NCBI RefSeq assembly: GCF_018294505.1
Contig: NC_057795.1
Span: forward strand, 228,340,493 to 228,404,492
Origin: Triticum aestivum
Taxonomy: Eukaryota > Streptophyta > Magnoliopsida > Poales > Poaceae
Reading direction: 5' to 3'
Length of the DNA stretch: 64,000 nucleotides
Shown here: positions 11,534 through 23,501 of the stretch, piece by piece
Layout: each line of letters begins with the position of its first letter
Numbering within the stretch: the stretch's first letter is position 1
Program-made: the position numbers and the translations under genes
Notes under the pieces: model-generated
The model's database searches: none
Seen by the model: the letters and a program-made list of their open reading frames with translations, nothing else
What the model was told of the DNA's origin: nothing

Positions 11534-13309
11534 TGTTGGAAATATGCCCTAGAGGCAATAATAAATTAGTTATTATTATATTTCTTTGTTCATGATAATA
11601 GTCTTTTATTCATGCTATAACTGTATTATCCGGAAATCGTAATACACGTGTGAATACATAGACCACAATATGTCCCTAGTGAGCCTCTAGTTGACTAGCT
11701 CGTTGTGATCAACAGATAGTCATGATTTCCTGGCTATGGACATTGGATGTCGTTGATAACGGGATCACATCATTAGGAGAATGATGTGATGGACAAGACC
11801 CAATCCTAAGCCTAGCACAAAGATCGTGTAGTTCGTATGCTAAAGCTTTTCTAATGTCAAGTATCTTTTCCTTAGACCATGAGATTGTGCAACTCCCGGA
11901 TACCGTAGGAATGCTTTGGGTGTACCAAACGTCACAACGTAACTGGGTGGCTATAAAGGTGCATTACAGGTATCTCCGAAAGTATTTGTTGGGTTGGCAC
12001 GAATCGAGACTGGGATTTGTCACTCCGTGTAAACGGAGAGGTATCTCTGGGCCCACTCGGTAGGACATCATCATAATGTGCACAATGTGACCAAGGGGTT
12101 GATCACGGGATGATGTGTTACGGAACGAGTAAAGAGACTTGCCGGTAACGAGATTGAACAAGGTATCGATATACCGATGATCGAATCTCGGGCAAGTAAA
12201 ATACCGCTAGACAAAGGGAATTGTATACGGGATCGATTGAGTCCTTGACATCGTGGTTCATCCGATGAGATCATCGTGGAACATGTGGGAGCCAACATGG
12301 GTATCCAGATCCCGCTGTTGGTTATTGACCGGAGAACGTCTCAGTCATGTCTGCATGTCTCCCGAACCCGTAGGGTCTACACACTTAAGGTTCGATGACG
12401 CTAGGGTTATAAAGGAGTTTGTATGTGGTTATCCGAATGTTGTTCGGAGTCCCGGATGAGATCCCGGACGTCACGAGGAGTTCCGGAATGGTCCAGAGGT
12501 AAAGATTTATATATGGGAAGTCCTGTTTTGGTCACCGGAAAAGTTTCGGAGTTTATCGGTAATGTACCGGGACCACCAGGAGGGTCCCGGGGGTCCACCA
12601 AGGGGGGCCACAGGGCCCCAGAGGCATACATGGGCCAAGTATGAGAAGGCGCCAGCCCCTAGGGGGCTAGGGCGCCTCCCACCATGGCCCATGCGCCTAG
12701 AAGGGGAGAGGGGGCAAACCCTAAGGGCAGATGGGCCAAGGCCCATAACTCCCTGCCCTCCTCTCCTCCCCCCTTGTGGCCGCCACCTCATAGATGGGTT
12801 GGGGCTGGTCCTCTAGGGGTGGGACCTAGAGGGAACGCACCCTCCTCCCTTCCATATTATATCGGCCTAGGGGCTGCCCCAAGACACGTGCGATCTGATC
12901 TCTGCCTGTTGTGGCAGCCCTCACCTCTCTTTCTCCTCATATCTCGCAGTGCTTGGCGAAGCCCTGCTGGACTAGCCACGCTCCTCCATCACCACCATGC
13001 CGTTGTGCTGCTGTTGGATGGAGTCTTCCTCAACCTCTCCCTCTCTCCTTGCTGGATCAAGCGTGGGAGACGTCACCCGGGCTGTACGTGTGTTGAACGC
13101 GGAGGGTGCCGTCCATTCGGCACTAGGATCTCCGGTGATTTGGATCACGACGAGTACGACTCCTTCAACCCCGTTCTCGTTGAACGCTTCCGCTTAGCGA
13201 TCTACAAGGGTATGTAGATGCACTCTCCTTTCCTTCGTTGCTGGTTTCTCCATAGATAGATCTTGGTGACACGTAGGAAAATTTTGAATTTCTGCTACGT
13301 TCCCCAACA
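11534..13309 (+). repeat. Copia LTR (middle LTR of the array)
   Basis: 1776 bases, starting TGTTGGAAATATGCCC and ending CGTTCCCCAACA, followed at 13311 by a degenerate methionine-tRNA primer site. It acts as 3' LTR for copy 1 and 5' LTR for copy 2. Compared with the LTR at 18416-20198, differences concentrate in the GC-rich part 12400-12900, and the TATATATA of the other copy is scrambled here (near 12853). Confidence 0.93.
11764..11790 (+). promoter_or_regulatory. Conserved perfect hairpin in copia LTR
   Basis: Arms TCACATCATT and AATGATGTGA pair perfectly around the loop AGGAG, extendable to 11 pairs. The same hairpin recurs at 18646-18672 and 43015-43041 in the other two related LTRs, although C3's LTR is otherwise clearly diverged. 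A role in RNA structure or in protein binding is inference. Confidence 0.55.
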
Positions 13310-13310
13310 G

Positions 13311-13323
13311 TGGCATCATGAGC
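13311..13323 (+). other. Primer binding site of copia copy 2
   Basis: TGGCATCATGAGC starts one base after the LTR end. It resembles the initiator-methionine tRNA primer site TGGTATCAGAGC seen intact in the Maximus-type element (31722-31711), with changes that should weaken pairing. Confidence 0.75.
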
Positions 13324-16300
13324 TAGGTCTATTGCCTAGATTCTTTGCACGAGTAGAACACAAAGTAGTTGTGGGCGTTGATGTTGTTCAATATGCTTAC
13401 CGTTACTAGTCCAATCTTGTTTTGACGGTATTGTGGGATGAAGCGGCCCGGACCGACCTTACACGTACTCTTACGTGAGACAGGTTCCACCGATTGACAT
13501 GCACTTGGTGCATAAGGTGGCTAGCGGGTGCCAGTCTCTCCCACTTTAGTCGGAACGGATTCGATGAAAAGGGTCCTTATGAAGGGTAAATAGCAATTGA
13601 CATATCACGTTGTGGTTTTGCGTAGGTAAGAAACATTCTTGCTAGAAACCCATAGCAGCCATGTAAAACATGCAAACAACAATTAGAGGACGTCTAACTT
13701 GTTTTTGCAGGGTATGCTATGTGATGTGATATGGCCAAGAAGAATGTGATGAATGATATGTGATGTATGAGATTGATCATGTTCTTGTAATAGGATTCAC
13801 GACTTGCATGTCGATGAGTATGACAACCGGCAGGAGCCATAGGAGTTGTCTTAATTTATTGTATGACCTGCGTGTCATTGAACAACGCCATGTAACTTAC
13901 TTTACTTTATTGCTAAACGCGTTAGCCATAGAAGTAGAAGTAGTCGTTGGCGTGACAACTTCATGAAGACACGATGATGGAGATCATGATGATGGAGATC
14001 ATGGTGTCAAGCCGGTGACAAGATGATCATGGAGCCCCGAAGATGGAGATCAATGGAGCTATATGATATTGGCCATATCATGTCACAACTATATAATTGC
14101 ATGTGATGTTTATTATGATTATGCATCTTGTTTACTTAGGACGACGGTAGTAAATAAGATGATCCCTTACAAAAATTTCAAGAAGTGTTCTCCCCTAACT
14201 GTGCACCATTGCTACAGTTTGTCGCTTCTAAGCACCACGTGATGATCGGGTGTGATGGATTCTTACGTTCACATACAACGGGTGTAAGACAGTTTTACAC
14301 AGCGAAAACACTTAGGGTTAACTTGACGAGCCTAGCATGTACAGACATGGCCTCGGAACACGGAGACCGAAAGGTCGAGCATGAGTCGTATAGTAGATAC
14401 GATCAACATGAAGATGTTCACCGATGATGACTAGTCCGTCTCACGTGATGATCGGACATGGCCTAGTTGACTCGGATCATGTAATCACTTAGATGACCAG
14501 AGGGATGTCTATCTGAGTGGGAGTTCATAAGATGAACTTAATTATCCTGAACATAGTCAAGAGATCTTTGCAAATTATGTCGTAAGCTCGCGCTTTAGTT
14601 CTACTGTTTTAGATATGTTCCTAGAGAAAATATAGTTGAAAGTTGAAAGTAGCAATTATGCGGACAGTAGAAAGCTTATGTCCTTAATGCACTGCTCAAT
14701 GTGCCGAACCCCAAACATCGTTTGTGGATGTTGCGAACATCGGACATACACGTTTTGATAACTACGTGATAGTTCAGTTAAACGGTTTAGAGTTGAGGCA
14801 CTAAAGACGTTTTTCGAAACATCGCGGAACATATGAGATGTTTCAAGGGCTGAAATTGGGATTTCAGGCTCGTGCCCACGTCAAGAGGTATGAGACCTCC
14901 GACGATTTTCTTAGCCTGCAAACTAAGGGAGAAAAGCTCAATCGTTGAGCTTGTGCTCAGATTGTCTGAGTGCAACAATCACTTGAATCGAGTGGAAGTT
15001 GATCTTCCAGATGAGATAGTGATGTTTCCCCAAAGTCATTGCCACCAAGCTGCTAGAGCTTCGTGATGAACTATAACATATCAGGGATAGATATGATGAT
15101 CCTTGAAATATTCACGATGTTTGACACCGCGAAAGTAGAAATCAAGAAGGAGCATCAATTGTTGATGGTTGGTGAAACCACTAGTTTCAAGAAGGGCAAG
15201 GGAACAAAGGGATATTTCACGAAACGGCAATTCAGCTGCTGCTCTAGTGAAGAAACCCAAGGTTGAACCCAAACCCGAGACTAAGTGCTTCTGTAATAAA
15301 GGGAACAACCACTGGAGCAGAATTACCCTAGATACTTGGTAGATGAGAAGGCTGGCAAGGTCGATAGAAGTATATTGGATATACATTATGTTAATGTGTA
15401 CTTTACTAGTACTCCTAGTAGCACCAGGGTATAAGATACCCGTTCGGTTGCTAAGTATTAGTAACTCGAAATAAAAGCTACGGAATAAACGGAGACTAGC
15501 TAAAGGTGAGCTGACGATATGTGTTGGAAGTTTTTTCCAAGCTTGATGTGATCAAGCATCGCACGCTCCCTCTACCAACGAGATTGGTGTTAAACCTAAA
15601 TAATTGTTATTTGGTGTTTGCGTTGAGCATAGACATGATTGGATTATGTCTATTGCAATACGGTTATTCATTTAAGGAGAATAATAGTTACTCTATTTAT
15701 GTGAATAATACCTTCAGTGGTCTTGCACCTAAAAATGGTTTATTGAATCTCGATCGTAGTGATACACATTTTCATGCCAAAGGTAGTAATGATAGTACCA
15801 CTTACTGGTGGCACTGCCATGTAAGTCATATTGGTTTAAAACGCATGAAGAAGCTCCATGTTGATGGATCTTTGGACTCACTCATTTTTGAAAAGTTTGA
15901 GACATGCGAACCATGTCTATTGGTGTATACGCATGAAGAAACTTCATGCAGATGGACCGTTTGAACTCACTTGATTTTGAATCACTTGAGACATGCAAAT
16001 CATACCACATGGGCAAGATGACTGAAAGCCTCGTTTTAGTAAGACGGAACAAGATAGCAACTCGTTGGAAGTAACACATTTTGATGTGTGCAGTCCAATG
16101 AGTGCTGAGGCATGCAGTGAATATCGTTATGTTCTTACTTCACAGATGATTCGAGTAGATGTTGAATATATTTACTTGATGAAACACAAGTCTGAATTAT
16201 TGAATGATTCAAGTAATTTCAGAGTGAAGTTTAAAAGGATAGAATGTCTATGATTTGATCATAGAGATGAATATCTGAGTTACGAGTTTTGGCACACAAT

Positions 16301-18283
16301 TAAGACATTGTGGAAATTGTTTTACAATTAATACCGCCTGGAACACCATAGTGTGATGGTGTGTCCGAACATCATAGTTGCACTCTATTGGATATGGTAC
16401 GTACCATGATGTCTCTTATCGAATTACCACTATCGTTCATGGGTTAGGCATTAGAGACATCCGCACTCACTTTAATAGGGTACCACGTAATTCCGTTGAG
16501 ATGACACCGGTTTAGAGAAACCTATGCTGTCATTTCTTAAAGGTTTGGGGCTGCGACGCTTATGTGAAAAAGTTTTAGGTTGATAAGCTCGAACCCAAAG
16601 CGGATAAAATGCATCTTCATAGGACACCCAAAACAGTTGGGTATACCTCCTAATTCAGATCCGAAAGCAATAAGGATTGTTTCTTGTACCGGGTCCTTTC
16701 TTGAGGAAAAGTTTGTCTCGAAAATTTGAGTGGGAGGATGGTGGAGACTTGATGAGGTTATTGAACCATCACTTCAACCAGTGTGTATCAGGGCACAGGA
16801 AGTTGTTCCTGTGGCACCTACACCAATTGAAGTGGAAGCTTATGATAGTGATCATGAAGTTTCGGATCAAGTCACTACCGAACCTCGTAGGACGACAAGG
16901 ACGCGTACTACTTTGGAGTGGTACGGTGATCCTGTCTAGAAGATCATGTTGCTAGACAACAATGAACCTACGAGCTATGGAGAAGCGATGGTGGGCCCAA
17001 ATTCCGACAAATGGTTAGAAGCCATGGAATCCGAGATAGGATCCATGTATCAGAACAAAGCATGGACTTTGGTGGACTTGCCCGATGATCGGCAAGCCAT
17101 TGAGATAAATGGATCTTTAAGAAGAAGACGGACGTGGACGGTAATGTCACCGTCTATGAAGCTCGACTTGTGGCGAAGAGTTTTTCACAAGTTCAAGGAG
17201 TTGACTACCATGAGATTTTCTCATCCGTAGCGATGCTTAAGTCCGTCGGAATCATGTTAGCATTAGCTGCATTTATGAAATCTGGCAGATGGATGTCAAG
17301 ACAAGTTTCCTTACCAGTTTTCGTAAGGAAAGATTGTATGTGATACAATCAGAAAGGTGGTATGCTGGCTCCAGCGATCCTTCTAAGGACTGGAGTAAGC
17401 ATCTTGGAGTTGGAATGTGCGCTTTGATGAGATGATCAAAGATTTTGGGTTTATACAAAGTTTATGAGAAACTTGTATTTCCAAAGAAGTGAGTGGGAGC
17501 ACTATAGAATTTCTGATGAATATATGTCGTTGACACATTGATGATCAAAAATGTTGAAGAATTTTCTGTAAAGCATATAGGGTTATTTGAAAAGTGTTTT
17601 TCAATAGAAAACCTGGATTAGGCTACTTGAACATTGAACGTCAAGATCTATGAGGATAGATCAAAAACGCTTAATGGTACTTTCAAATGAGCACATACCT
17701 TGACATGATCTTGAAGGTGTTCAAGATGGATCAGTCAAAGAAGGAGTTCTTGCCTGAGATGTAAGGTATGAGGTTAAGGGTTAAAGCTCGACCACGGCAG
17801 AAAAGAGAGAAAGGACGAAGGTCGTCCCCTATGCTTAAGACGTAGGCTCTTCAGTATGCTATGTTGTGTACCGCACCTGAAGTGTGCCTTGCCATGAGTC
17901 AGTCAAGGGGTACAAGAGTGATCCATGAATGGATCACAGGACAACGGTCAAAGTTATCCTTAGTAACTAGTGGACTAAGGAATTTTCCCGATTATGGAGG
18001 TGGTAAAAGAGTTCGTCATAAAGGGTTACGTCGATGCAAGCTTAACACCTATCCGGATAGCTCTGAGTAGAGATACCGGATACGTATAATGGAGCAACAA
18101 TTTAGAATAGCTCCAAGTAGAACAGTTATTTGGAATAGCTCCAAATAGAGCGTGGTAGCTGCATCTAGGAGATGACATAGAGATTTGTAAAGCACATACA
18201 GATCTGATTGTTGCAGACCCGTTGACTAAAACCTCTCTCACAAGCAAAACATGATCAAACCCCAGAACTCATTGAGTCTTAAT

Positions 18284-18401
18284 CACATGATGATGTGAAC
18301 TAGTTTAATGACACTAGTAAACTCTTTGGATGTTGATCACATGGCGATGTGACCTGTGAGTGTTAATCACATGGCGATGTGAACTAGATTATTGACTCTA
18401 G
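18284..18401 (+). repeat. Palindrome array TCACATnnnnATGTGA upstream of the PPT
   Basis: Three 16-base imperfect palindromes (cores GATG, GGCG, GGCG) lie between the pol remnant and the PPT. The same array is at 11401-11502 in copy 1; a four-member version lies at 42627-42770 in C3. Confidence 0.7.
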
Positions 18402-18415
18402 TGCAAGTGGGAGAC
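18402..18415 (+). other. Polypurine tract before the 3' LTR
   Basis: AAGTGGGAGAC directly precedes the LTR start at 18416; the same string precedes the LTRs at 11534 and 42794. It is the expected plus-strand priming site. Confidence 0.7.
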
Positions 18416-20198
18416 TGTTGGAAATATGCCCTAGAGGCAATAATAAATTAGTTATTATTATATTTCTTTGTTCATGATAATAGTCTTTTATTCATGCTAT
18501 AACTGTATTATCCGGAAATCGTAATACACGTGTGAATACATAGACCACAATATGTCCCTAGTGAGCCTCTAGTTGACTAGCTCGTTGTGATCAACAAATA
18601 GTCATGATTTCCTGGCTATGGACATTGGATGTCGTTGATAACGGGATCACATCATTAGGAGAATGATGTGATGGACAAGACCCAATCCTAAGCCTAGCAC
18701 AAAGATTGTGTAGTTCGTATGCTAAAGCTTTTCTAATGTCAAGTATCTTTTCCTTAGACCATGAGATTGTGCAACTCCCGGATACCGTAGGAATGCTTTG
18801 GGTGTACCAAACGTCACAACGTAACTGGGTGGCTATAAAGGTGCATTACAGGTATCTCCGAAAGTATCTGTTGGGTTGGCACGAATCGAGACTGGGATTT
18901 GTCACTCCGTGTAAACGGAGAGGTATCTCTGGGCCCACTCGGTAGGACATCATCATAATGTGCACAATGTGACCAAGGGGTTGATCACGGGATGATGTGT
19001 TACGGAACGAGTAAAGAGACTTGCCGGTAACGAGATTGAACAAGGTATCGATATACCGATGATCGAATCTCGGGCAAGTAAAATACCGCTAGACAAAGGG
19101 AATTGTATACGGGATCGATTGAGTCCTTGACATCGTGGTTCATCCGATGAGATCATCGTGGAACATGTGGGAGCCAACATGGGTATCCAGATCCCGCTGT
19201 TGGTTATTGACCGGAGAACGTCTCAGTCATGTCTGCATGTCTCCCGAACCCGTAGGGTCTACACACTTAAGGTTCGATGACGCTAGGGTTATAAAGGAAG
19301 TTTGTATGTGGTTACCGAATGTTGTTCGGAGTCCCGGATGAGATCCCGGACGTCACGAGGAGTTTCGGAATGGTCCGGAGGTAAAGATTTATATATGGGA
19401 AGTCCTGTTTTGGTCACCGGAAAAGTTTCGGGGTTTATCGGTAATGTACCGGGACCACCGGGAGGGTCCCGGGGGTCCACCAAGTGGGTCCACAAGCCCC
19501 AGAGGCATACATGGGCCAAGTGTGAGAAGGCACCAGCCCCTAGGTGGGCTAGGGCGCCTCCCACCATGGCCCATGCGCCTAGAAGGGGAGAGGGGGCAAA
19601 ACCCTAAGGGCAGATGGGCCCTAAGGCCCATACTCCCTGCGCCTCCCTCTCTTTCCCCCTTGTGGCCGCCACCCATAGATGGGTTTGGGGCTGCCGCCCC
19701 TCTAGGGGTGGGAACCCTAGAGGGGGCGCACCCTCCTCCCCTTCCCCTATATATATGAGGCCTAGGGGGCTGCCCAATACACACGATTTGATCTCTGCCT
19801 GTTGGCGCAGCCCTACCTCTCTTTCTCCTCATATCTCGCGGTGCTTGGCGAAGCCCTGCTGGACTACCACGCTCCTCCATAACCACCATGTCGTTGTGCT
19901 GCTGTTGGATGGAGTCTTCCTCAACCTCTCCCTCTCTCCTTGCTGGATCAAGGCGTGGGAGACGTCACCGGGCTGTACGTGTGTTGAACGCGGAGGTGCC
20001 GTCCGTTCGGCACTAGGATCTCCGGTGATTTGGATCACGACGAGTACGACTCCTTCAACCCCGTTCTCTTGAACGCTTCCGCTTAGCGATCTACAAGGGT
20101 ATGTAGATGCACTCTCCTTCCCTTCGTTGCTGGTTTCTCCATAGATAGATCTTGGTGACACGTAGGAAAATTTTGAATTTCTGCTACGTTCCCCAACA
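18416..20198 (+). repeat. Copia 3' LTR of the array
   Basis: 1783 bases, TGTTGG...CCCCAACA. A clean TATATATA lies at about 19748-19756. The hairpin of the middle LTR is conserved at 18646-18672. The LTR is followed directly by G1 coding sequence starting GGTAC. Confidence 0.93.
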
Positions 20199-21206
20199 GG
20201 TACATCGCGTATGTGTGTTGATTGTAGAGGCATTAATAATATTTCTATTCGTTATCGTCATCCTATTCCTAGGCTAGATGATATTCTTGATGAATTGAGT
20301 GGCTCTATAATATTCTCCAAAGTTGATTTGCGTAGTGGATACCATCAAATTCGTATGAAATTGGGGGATGAATGGAAAACAGCATTTAAAACTAAGTTTG
20401 GATTATATGAGTGGTTAGTCATGCCTTTTGGGTTAACTAATGCACCTAGTACTTTCATGAGATTAATGAACGAAGTTTTACGTGTTTTCATTGGACGACT
20501 TGTGGTAGTTTACTTTGATGACATATTGATTTATAGCAGATCTTTGGAGGAACATTTGGAACATTTACGTGTTGTTTTTATTGCTCTATGTGATGCACGT
20601 TTGTTTGGTAACCTTGGGAAGTGCACCTTTTGCACCGACCGAGTGTCTTTTCTTGGTTATGTTGTTACTCCACAGGGAATTGAAGTTGATAAAACCAAGA
20701 TTGAAGCTATTGAGAGTTGGCCGCAGCCAAAAATGGTCACACAAGTGAGGAGTTTTCTTGGCCTCGCTGGATTCTATAGGCGTTTTATGAGAGATTTCAG
20801 CACCATTGCTGCACCTCTCAATGAGCTTACAAAGAAGGATGTGCCTTTTGTTTGGGGTACCGCACAGGAAGAAGCCTTCACGGTATTGAAAAATAAGTTG
20901 ACACATGCTCCTTCACTCCAACTTCCTGATTTTAATAAGACTTTTGAGCTTGAATGTGATGCTACTGGAATTGGATTAGGAGGTGTGTTATTACAAGATG
21001 GCAAACTTGTTGCATACTTTTCTGAAAAATTGAGTGGGCCTAGTCTGAATTATTCTACTTATGATAAAGAATTATATGCTCTTGTTCGGACTTTAGAAAC
21101 ATGGCAACATTATTTATGGCCCAAAGAATTTGTTATACATTCTGATCATGAATCTTTGAAACATATTAAAAGTCAAGCTAAACTGAATTGTAGACATGCT
21201 AAATGA
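20199..21206 (+). pseudogene. G1 reverse transcriptase and RNase H
   Basis: This part of pol copies element RNA into DNA and degrades the RNA strand. It resumes at [14 protein letters not shown], where the family has Trp in place of Ser. RT motifs follow in order: [42 protein letters not shown], and the catalytic YFDD at 20511-20522. The connection segment ([14 protein letters not shown]) and RNase H motifs ([39 protein letters not shown]) follow. A TGA stop at 21204-21206 replaces the conserved Trp in HAKWVEF. The fingers region encoded upstream is missing. Confidence 0.92.
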
Positions 21207-22889
21207 GTTGAATTCATTGAGACTTTCCCTTATGTCATTAAACACAAGAAGGGTAAAGAAAATGTTATTGCTGATGCATTGTCTCGTCGCTATACTATGC
21301 TTTCACAACTTGACTTCAAAATATTTGGTTTGGAGACCATCAAAGATCAATATGTGCATGATGCTGATTTTAAAGATGTATTGCAGAATTGTAAAGAAGG
21401 AAGAACATGGAACAAGTTCGTCGTTAATGATGGATTTGTGTTCCTGGCTAACAAGCTATGCATTGCAGCTAGCTCCATTCGTCTTCTGTTGTTGCAGGAG
21501 GCGCATGGAGGAGGACTAATGGGACACTTTGGCGTGAAGAAGACAGAGGACGTACTTGCTACACATTTCTTTTGGCCAAAGATGAGACAGGATGTTGAGC
21601 ATTTTATTGCTCGCTGCACTACATGTCAAAAAGCTAAGTCACGACTCAATCCTCATGGTTTATATATGCCTTTGCCTGTACCTAGTGTTCCTTGGGAGGA
21701 TATATCTATGGACTTTGTTTTAGGTTTACCTAGAACAAAGAAGGGGAGGGATAGCATATTTGTTGTCGTGGATAGATTCTCGAAAATGGCACACTTTATA
21801 CCATGTCATAAAAGCGATGATGCTGTTAATGTTGCTGATTTGTTCTTTCGTGAAATTATTCGCTTGCATGGTGTGCCAGATACTATTGTTTCAGATCGTG
21901 ATACTAAATTTCTTAGCCACTTTTGGAGATGTTTATGGGCTAAGTTGGGGACTAAACTGCTTTTTAGTACTACTTGTCACCCCCAAACTGATGGACAAAC
22001 TAAAGTAGTCAATAGAACATTGTCTACTATGCTTAGGGCTATTTTGAAGAATAATAGGAAAATGTGGGAGGGATGCTTGCCTCATATTGAATTTGCTTAT
22101 AATCGTTCATTGCATTCTACTACTAAGATGTGCCCTTTTGAAGTTGTATATGGTTTCCTACCTCGTGCGCCTATTGATTTGTTGCCTCCTCTTCCATCTT
22201 CGGAGAAGGTTAATTTTGATGCTAGACAACGTGCTGAATTGATTTTAAAAATGCATGAGTTAACTAAGGAAAACATTGAGCGTATGAATGCTAAATATAA
22301 ACTTGCTGGAGATAAGGGTAGAAAACATGTTGTGTTTGCACCTGGAGATCTTGTTTGGTTACAGTTGCGTAAGGATAGATTTCCTGATTTGCGCAAATCA
22401 AAGCTAATGCCACATGTTTATGGTCCCTTTAAGGTGTTGGAGAAAATAAATGATAATGCATATAAACTTGAGCTGCCTGCAGATTTTGGGGTTAGTCCCA
22501 CTTTTAACATTGCAGATTTGAAGCCTTATTTGGGTGAGGAAGATGAACTTCCATCGAGGACGACTTCATTTCAAGAAGGGGAGGATGATGAGGACATCAA
22601 TACCATTGTTACACCCACAGCCCCTGCTGCTATACATACTGGACCAATTACTAGAGCTCGCGCACGCCAACTAAATTACCAGGTACTTCCGTTTCTTGGT
22701 AACGATTCTAATGTTCATGAGAATATGATGCTGCCTAAATTGGATACATTTGTTTTGCTTACAAATGAAGGGCCTAGCTTGGAGAAGGATGAACATTGGA
22801 GCAAGAACAAGCATGGAGATGATGGCATGCGCAAGGGGAACAAGAACGGAGTTACAAGTGATGATTTCAGGACTTTGAAGCCACCATAA
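21207..22889 (+). pseudogene. G1 integrase
   Basis: Same frame as the RT, open from after the TGA to 22889. An [17 protein letters not shown] linker leads to an HHCC zinc region (H-G...GHFG, then CTTC at about 21615). The core follows with the first Asp in MDFVLGLP and the second in VSDRDTKF. The third acidic residue of DD35E is replaced: the family's QTEVVNRTL reads QTKVVNRTL, codon AAA at 22002-22004. A GPF-type C-terminal module ([15 protein letters not shown]) and a conserved tail ending FRTLKPP complete it. The tail appears to run about 30 bases into the 3' LTR. Confidence 0.9.
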
Positions 22890-23501
22890 TGAGTGCATGA
22901 AGCCTTGGACGAAATATACAAGATACCACTTCATAAATTTCGTCCAGAGGCTATTCTAGGTGCTGCGTCACCTTATTATTGGGCCAGGCCCATGTAATTT
23001 TGAAATACATAAGTATAGGCTATTTTTAGAGTCCGTATGTGTGGGGAAACAAGAGATAGGGTTAGTTTCGGACCCCTCCACCAAGGGCCACGAAATTCAC
23101 CCCCTCTTCCTCCATATATACAAACCTTAGGGCACCGTTTAGAATTTGGGTTTTGTTTAGATTAAAGTTCGCCATAGCTGCAACTTCGCATACTTCGTTT
23201 CTGTTCAACGACCAGACAAAGGCATCCCAGAACCCCACCTTGATCAATAAAGCTTTCCTCTTATATTCGCAATATCCATATTGCAATCTTAGTTTCTTGC
23301 TTGTTCTTCGTTTGCCTGCAGGAAACAGACCTTCGTGGTTAGGTTGATCGTGCTCCGGCGTGGTCAATAACCTCTTGGAGTTGGTTTAGCGATTGCTAAG
23401 GCGCGACGTCCTCGCACGTTCGTAGTCGAATCGTCAAAGTCGACTTCCTTCAAAACGATAGCCACCATCTCATCGAAAGATGGGACACCTTGCCTCTATC
23501 A
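22859..23501 (+). repeat. G1 3' LTR (limits inferred)
   Basis: Start set at TGATGATTTC after a purine-rich tract (AAGGGGAACAAGAACGGAG, about 22832-22850), and end at CTATCA, giving matching TGAT/ATCA termini. It includes a TATATA at 23115-23120 and an AATAAA-type signal near 23246. After 23501 the gag of G2 resumes at GAGGA, which should be the TSD; its partner lies left of the window. The 5' LTR is not visible, so the limits cannot be checked here. Confidence 0.6.

Larger units (their letters stand above)
13310..18415 (+). pseudogene. Copia internal region, copy 2 (decayed gag-pol)
   Basis: About 5.1 kb, near the normal BARE/WIS interior length, but without any long frame. It begins with the primer site and an untranslated leader. 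It then repeats copy 1 with about 40 differences by eye, including a deletion of about 20 bases at about 17356 relative to 10458-10481 and a seven-base addition near 17755. Traces of integrase (15810-15960), RT (16730-17230) and RNase H (about 18010-18070) are readable. Neither copy could supply enzymes; mobility would have depended on intact relatives. Confidence 0.8.
6880..20198 (+). mobile_element. BARE1/WIS/Angela-type copia tandem array (internal-LTR-internal-LTR)
   Basis: The order is internal copy 1 (6880-11533), LTR (11534-13309), internal copy 2 (13310-18415), LTR (18416-20198). The two internal copies are offset by about 6.9 kb and nearly identical. The outermost left LTR and about 470 bases of the first interior (equivalent to 13310-13781) are missing at the microsatellite scar. 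The right end is followed by GGTAC (20199-20203), the likely TSD; its left partner was lost with the deletion. The array is inserted in the RT gene of G1. Confidence 0.9.
1..23501 (+). mobile_element. Ty3/gypsy element G1, interrupted and truncated by window edge
   Basis: Sense-strand gag, protease, RT, RNase H and integrase peptides occur in family order but in two blocks, 114-2354 and 20199-22889. The block between them consists of other elements (L1, a microsatellite scar and a BARE/WIS-type array). The left block ends in the RT entry peptide PNRAPY; the right block resumes at GT(S)[11 protein letters not shown], so roughly 40 RT codons are lost. The 3' LTR is 22859-23501; the 5' LTR is outside the window. 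G1 sits inside the gag of gypsy element G2, whose reading frame continues directly after 23501. Confidence 0.9.

Noticed and set aside
12507..13217. Frames of 60-180 codons in the copia LTRs (also 19289-20233)
   Set aside because: They lie in the LTR GC-rich leader, are not conserved between the two LTRs in frame, and match no element protein.
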